From positions 5,270,001 to 5,334,000 of the forward strand of contig NZ_CP094534.1 of the NCBI RefSeq assembly GCF_022811645.1: a stretch of 64,000 bases of DNA. Direction: 5' to 3'. The position numbers and the translations under genes were made by a program. Position 1 is the stretch's first letter. Every line of letters begins with the position of its first letter. Below, in pieces: positions 60,702-64,000 of the stretch. Source of the stretch: Hymenobacter monticola (GTDB lineage: Bacteria > Bacteroidota > Bacteroidia > Cytophagales > Hymenobacteraceae). The notes beneath the pieces were generated by a model, which was given only the letters and a program-made list of their open reading frames with translations, did no database searches and was not told the origin of the DNA.

Positions 60702-62558
60702 ATGCGAAAACTTGTATTGCAAACCCTGGCAGCTGGCGCGCTGCTGGCAACCGCTCCGCTCAGCCCCTTGCTGGCCCAGAAAGCCACAGGAAAGGGCAAA
60801 GCAGCCCCGGCCAAAGTAGAAACCACGGCCTCGGCGGCGACCTCGGCGCCGCTGCATGCCCTGTTTGCGGCTTACTGGGAAGACAATGCCCGGCTGTTTC
60901 CGCTGGAGGCCACGGCCGAGGGCGACAACCGCTACAACGACCAGCTGCCCAATGACCAGACCCGGGCTTTCCGGCAGCAGGAACGGCAGTTTTACCAGCA
61001 GTACCTGACGCGGGTGCAGCAGCTGGACCGCCGCAAGCTTTCGGCCGAAGACCAGGTGAGCTACGACGTGTTCCGGTACCAATTGGAAATGGCGTTGGAA
61101 GGCCTGCAGCAACCGTTCTGGATGATGCCCTTCGGCCAGACGGGCGGGCTGCCGCAACTGCTGGCCCAATACGGGTCGGGCACGGGCGCGCAGCCCTTCA
61201 AAACGACCAAAGACTACGACAACTGGCTGGGCCGCGTGCACGGCTTCACCGCCTGGACCGACTCGGCCATTGCTAATTTCCGGGCGGGGATGCGCACCGG
61301 CGTGGTGCTGCCCAAGGTACTGGTGGTGAAGATGATTCCGCAGTTGGAGGCCATGGTGGTGGCCGACGCCGGCAAGAGCATGTTCTACGGCCCCATTGCC
61401 AAGCTGCCCGAGGCCGTGCCCGCCGCCGACCGGGCGCGGCTGACCACGGCCTACCAGCAAGCCGTTCTGACCGAGCTGGTGCCGGCTTACCAGAAGCTGG
61501 CCACTTTCCTGAAAAACGAATACCTGCCCAAGGCCCGCACCACCTCCGGCTACGGCGACCTGCCCGGCGGCGCAGCGGCCTACCGCTACGCGGTGAAAGA
61601 GGCCACGACGACCAGCAAAACGCCCGACGAAATCTACCAGACGGGCCTGAGCGAGGTGAAGCGCCTGCGCACGGAAATGGAGCGGGTGAAAAACGAAGTG
61701 GGCTTTCAGGGCGACCTGCCGGCCTTCTTCGCTTACATGAAAACCGACCCGAATTTCCGGCCCTACAAAACGCCGCAGGAGGTGCTCGGCGGGTTCGAGG
61801 CCATTCACCAGCGCATGGCGCCCAACCTCAAGAAGCTGTTTGGGCGCACCCCCAAAACGCCGTTTGAGGTGCGGCAGACGGAAGCCTACCGGGCGGCTTC
61901 GGCCAGCGCCCAGTACGTGCCCGGCGCGCCCGACGGCTCGCGGGCGGGCATTTTCTACGTGCCCATCCTCGACGCCACCCAGTACAACGTGACCGCGCTG
62001 CCGCCCATGGAGGACGTGTTTCTGCACGAAGCCATTCCGGGCCACCACTACCAGATAATGCTGCAATACGAGAACACGGCCCTGCCGGAGTTCCGGCGTT
62101 TTGGCGGCTCAGGCGCGTTTGTCGAAGGCTGGGCTTTGTATTGCGAGAGCCTGGGCAAGGAGTTGGGCCTCTACACCGACCCGTACCAATACGTGGGGTC
62201 GTTGGGCGGTGAAATGCACCGCGCCATCCGGCTGGTGGTGGATGTGGGCCTGCACGCCAAGGGCATGACCCGGGAGGCCGCCATTAAGTATATGATGGAC
62301 AACGAAGTCATCACCGAGCAGCTGGCGACGGCCGAAATTGAGCGCTACATGGGCAACCCCGGCCAGGCCCTGAGCTACAAAACGGGCCAGTTGAAAATCC
62401 TGGAATGGCGCGCCCGCTACCAGAAGCAGCTGGGTTCCAAGTTCGACCTGCGCGCCTTCCACGACGAGCTACTGGCCGGCGGCGCGCTGCCGCTGGACGT
62501 AGCCGAGCGCCGCATGGACGCCTGGGCCGCCCGCCAGCGCCAGGCCCCGCCCAAATAG
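60702..62558 (+). CDS. DUF885 family predicted metallopeptidase (paralogue 3)
   Basis: 618 residues. Signal peptide (MRKLVLQTLAAGALLATAPLSPLLAQ) then a Lys/Ala linker and the DUF885 domain. HEAIPGHHYQ is at about 441 and EGWALYCESLGKELG follows. It is full-length collinear with paralogues 1 and 2 but does not share their identical DNA block (it has PPMEDVFLHEA instead of MESLFLHEA). Predicted to be exported. It sits directly upstream of an S9 peptidase gene (47 bases), possibly in one transcript. Confidence 0.9.
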   Translation: MRKLVLQTLAAGALLATAPLSPLLAQKATGKGKAAPAKVETTASAATSAPLHALFAAYWEDNARLFPLEATAEGDNRYNDQLPNDQTRAFRQQERQFYQQYLTRVQQLDRRKLSAEDQVSYDVFRYQLEMALEGLQQPFWMMPFGQTGGLPQLLAQYGSGTGAQPFKTTKDYDNWLGRVHGFTAWTDSAIANFRAGMRTGVVLPKVLVVKMIPQLEAMVVADAGKSMFYGPIAKLPEAVPAADRARLTTAYQQAVLTELVPAYQKLATFLKNEYLPKARTTSGYGDLPGGAAAYRYAVKEATTTSKTPDEIYQTGLSEVKRLRTEMERVKNEVGFQGDLPAFFAYMKTDPNFRPYKTPQEVLGGFEAIHQRMAPNLKKLFGRTPKTPFEVRQTEAYRAASASAQYVPGAPDGSRAGIFYVPILDATQYNVTALPPMEDVFLHEAIPGHHYQIMLQYENTALPEFRRFGGSGAFVEGWALYCESLGKELGLYTDPYQYVGSLGGEMHRAIRLVVDVGLHAKGMTREAAIKYMMDNEVITEQLATAEIERYMGNPGQALSYKTGQLKILEWRARYQKQLGSKFDLRAFHDELLAGGALPLDVAERRMDAWAARQRQAPPK

Positions 62559-62605
62559 CCCTGCTTTCCCCAATTACCTGAATTCCCGCTTTTTTGACTG
62601 ACACT

Positions 62606-64000
62606 ATGCACAAGTATGTACCGGCCCTCGTCACGGCCGCGACCTTTTTCGTTTCGGCGGCGTCGGCCCAGCAGCGGCCCGTGCGCACGGCCGAAGACTA
62701 CGCCCGCGCCGAGCGCGCCATGGGCTACAACACCGCCGCGCTGATAGACCACAGCGCCGGCCAGCCCAATTGGCTGGCGAACGACCGGTTCTGGTACCGC
62801 ACCATGACGGCCCAGGGCAGCGAGTTTATCCTCGTGGACCCGGTGCGCAAAACCCGCACCCCGGCCTTCGACCAGACCAAACTGGCGGCGGCGCTGTCGG
62901 CGGCCAGCGGCAAGAGCTACGAGGGCAGCCGGCTGCCCTTCCGCACGTTCACGTTTGCGCCCGATGAGAAGTCCATCACCTTCGCAGCGGCTGGCAAAAG
63001 CTGGAAGTACGACCTGGCCAGCGGACAGGTGAGCCAGGACACCGCGCCGGCCCCGGCCGCCAACCCGAATGCGGGCAACGAAGAGGTGTCGCCCAACGGC
63101 CAGCTGGCCGCCTACATCAAGGACTACAACCTGTGGGTGCGCGACACGAAAACCAACCAAAGCACCCAGCTCACCACCGACGGCACCAAGGACTACGGCT
63201 ACGCCACCGACAACGCCGGCTGGACGCACAGCGACAAGCCCATCCTGCGCTGGTCGCCGGACTCGCGCAAGATTGCCACCTTCCGGCAAGACCAGCGCAA
63301 CGTGGGCGACATGTACCTCGTGACCACCAACATCGGCCACCCCACCCTGAAAAGCTGGAAATACCCGCTGCCAGGCGACAAAGACATTGCCATGATTGAG
63401 CGCGTCGTCATCGAGGTGAACCCGGCCAAAGTGGTGCGCTTCCAGATGGCGCCCGACGCCCACCGCGGCACGCTTTCGGACGATATTTCGAGCAGCGGCA
63501 CCTTCGACGACGTGGACTGGAGCGCCGACGGCCGCGAGCTGGCGTTTGTGTCGACCTCGCGCGACCACAAGGAAGAAAAGGTGCGGGTGGCCGATGCCAC
63601 GACCGGCGCCGTGCGCGACGTGTTCAGCGAAACCGTGGCCACGCAGTTTGAGTCGGGCCAGGGCACCATCAACTGGCGCTATTTGCCCAAGAAGAAGGAA
63701 ATTGTCTGGTATTCGGAGCGCGACAACTGGGGTCACCTCTACCTGTATGATGCCGGCAGTGGTAAGGTGAAAAACCAGATTACCAAGGGCAATTTCGTGG
63801 TGACGCAGCTGCTGAAAGTGGACGAGGCTAAGCGCCAGCTCTACTTCCTGGCCGATGGACGCGAGGCCGGCAATCCCTACTTCACGCACCTTTACCGCGT
63901 GGGCCTCGACGGCAAGAACCTCACCCTGCTCACCCCCGAAGCCGGCAACCACCAGGTGATGGCCTCGCCCTCGGGCCGCTACTTTGTGGACACCTACTCG
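62606..64000 (+). CDS. S9 family peptidase (DPP IV-like), N-terminal part
   Basis: 465 residues visible; the frame runs off the window. Signal peptide (to about residue 21, SAQQ), then the eight-bladed beta-propeller of dipeptidyl peptidase IV-type enzymes: WLANDRFWYRTM, LAAYIKDYNLWVRDTKTNQ, ILRWSPDSRKIATFRQDQRNVGDMYLV, VDWSADGRELAFVSTSRDH and IVWYSERDNWGHLYLYD. The catalytic alpha/beta-hydrolase domain with the Ser-Asp-His triad should follow outside the window. Predicted periplasmic aminodipeptidase, next to other peptidases. Confidence 0.9.
   Translation, partial: MHKYVPALVTAATFFVSAASAQQRPVRTAEDYARAERAMGYNTAALIDHSAGQPNWLANDRFWYRTMTAQGSEFILVDPVRKTRTPAFDQTKLAAALSAASGKSYEGSRLPFRTFTFAPDEKSITFAAAGKSWKYDLASGQVSQDTAPAPAANPNAGNEEVSPNGQLAAYIKDYNLWVRDTKTNQSTQLTTDGTKDYGYATDNAGWTHSDKPILRWSPDSRKIATFRQDQRNVGDMYLVTTNIGHPTLKSWKYPLPGDKDIAMIERVVIEVNPAKVVRFQMAPDAHRGTLSDDISSSGTFDDVDWSADGRELAFVSTSRDHKEEKVRVADATTGAVRDVFSETVATQFESGQGTINWRYLPKKKEIVWYSERDNWGHLYLYDAGSGKVKNQITKGNFVVTQLLKVDEAKRQLYFLADGREAGNPYFTHLYRVGLDGKNLTLLTPEAGNHQVMASPSGRYFVDTYS

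Overview
The window is GC-rich DNA from the phylum Bacteroidota, most likely a Hymenobacter-like member of the Cytophagales. I infer this from SusC/SusD pairs, a hybrid two-component regulator, proteins ending in type IX secretion (T9SS) sorting domains, promoters with TAnnTTTG -7 boxes and a fused NagB/PIG-L protein. No rRNA, tRNA, CRISPR array or prophage was seen. The density of plausible genes is high on both strands.

Layout. 0-5 kb: a secreted-protein fragment and a very large hybrid sensor/AraC regulator. 5-11 kb: clpX, an unknown small protein and a secreted metzincin-type protease with TIG repeats. 11-15 kb (minus): lpxB, queD and a BtuF/BtuC-like uptake pair. 15-26 kb: hldD, an FAD/NAD(P) protein, a medium-chain dehydrogenase/reductase, a TerB-like protein, a rhomboid protease, a GHL10-type glycosidase and an SBBP-repeat protein. 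26-42 kb: two SusC/SusD loci in opposite directions around nagB, followed by anmK, a NagX-like acyltransferase and proC. 42.5-50 kb: a REP-associated tyrosine transposase (RAYT), an acyl-CoA ligase, a TlpA-DUF3738 protein and a secreted GH3/serine-hydrolase fusion. 50-64 kb (plus): secreted proteins dominated by peptidase-like enzymes (three DUF885 paralogues, an M3 peptidase, a beta-lactamase-fold hydrolase and an S9 peptidase that runs off the end). The amino-sugar genes (GH3/NagZ-like, AnmK, NagB-PIG-L, NagX-like, SusC/SusD) would together fit uptake and recycling of GlcNAc/MurNAc sugars; this is inference from gene content.

The most unusual content is between the genes. At least three kinds of palindromic element fill the gaps. 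(1) REP-type hairpins with a GTAN head; one sequence family flanks the RAYT and also occurs 28 kb away. (2) Long inverted repeats built on a CTGAGC...CGAAG core, plus solo halves. (3) Hairpins made of degenerate heptanucleotide repeats. Elements repeatedly touch or supply the stop codon of the neighbouring gene, and one heptad hairpin lies in frame inside the GH3/serine-hydrolase gene. This collection is the best candidate for an undescribed system in the window.
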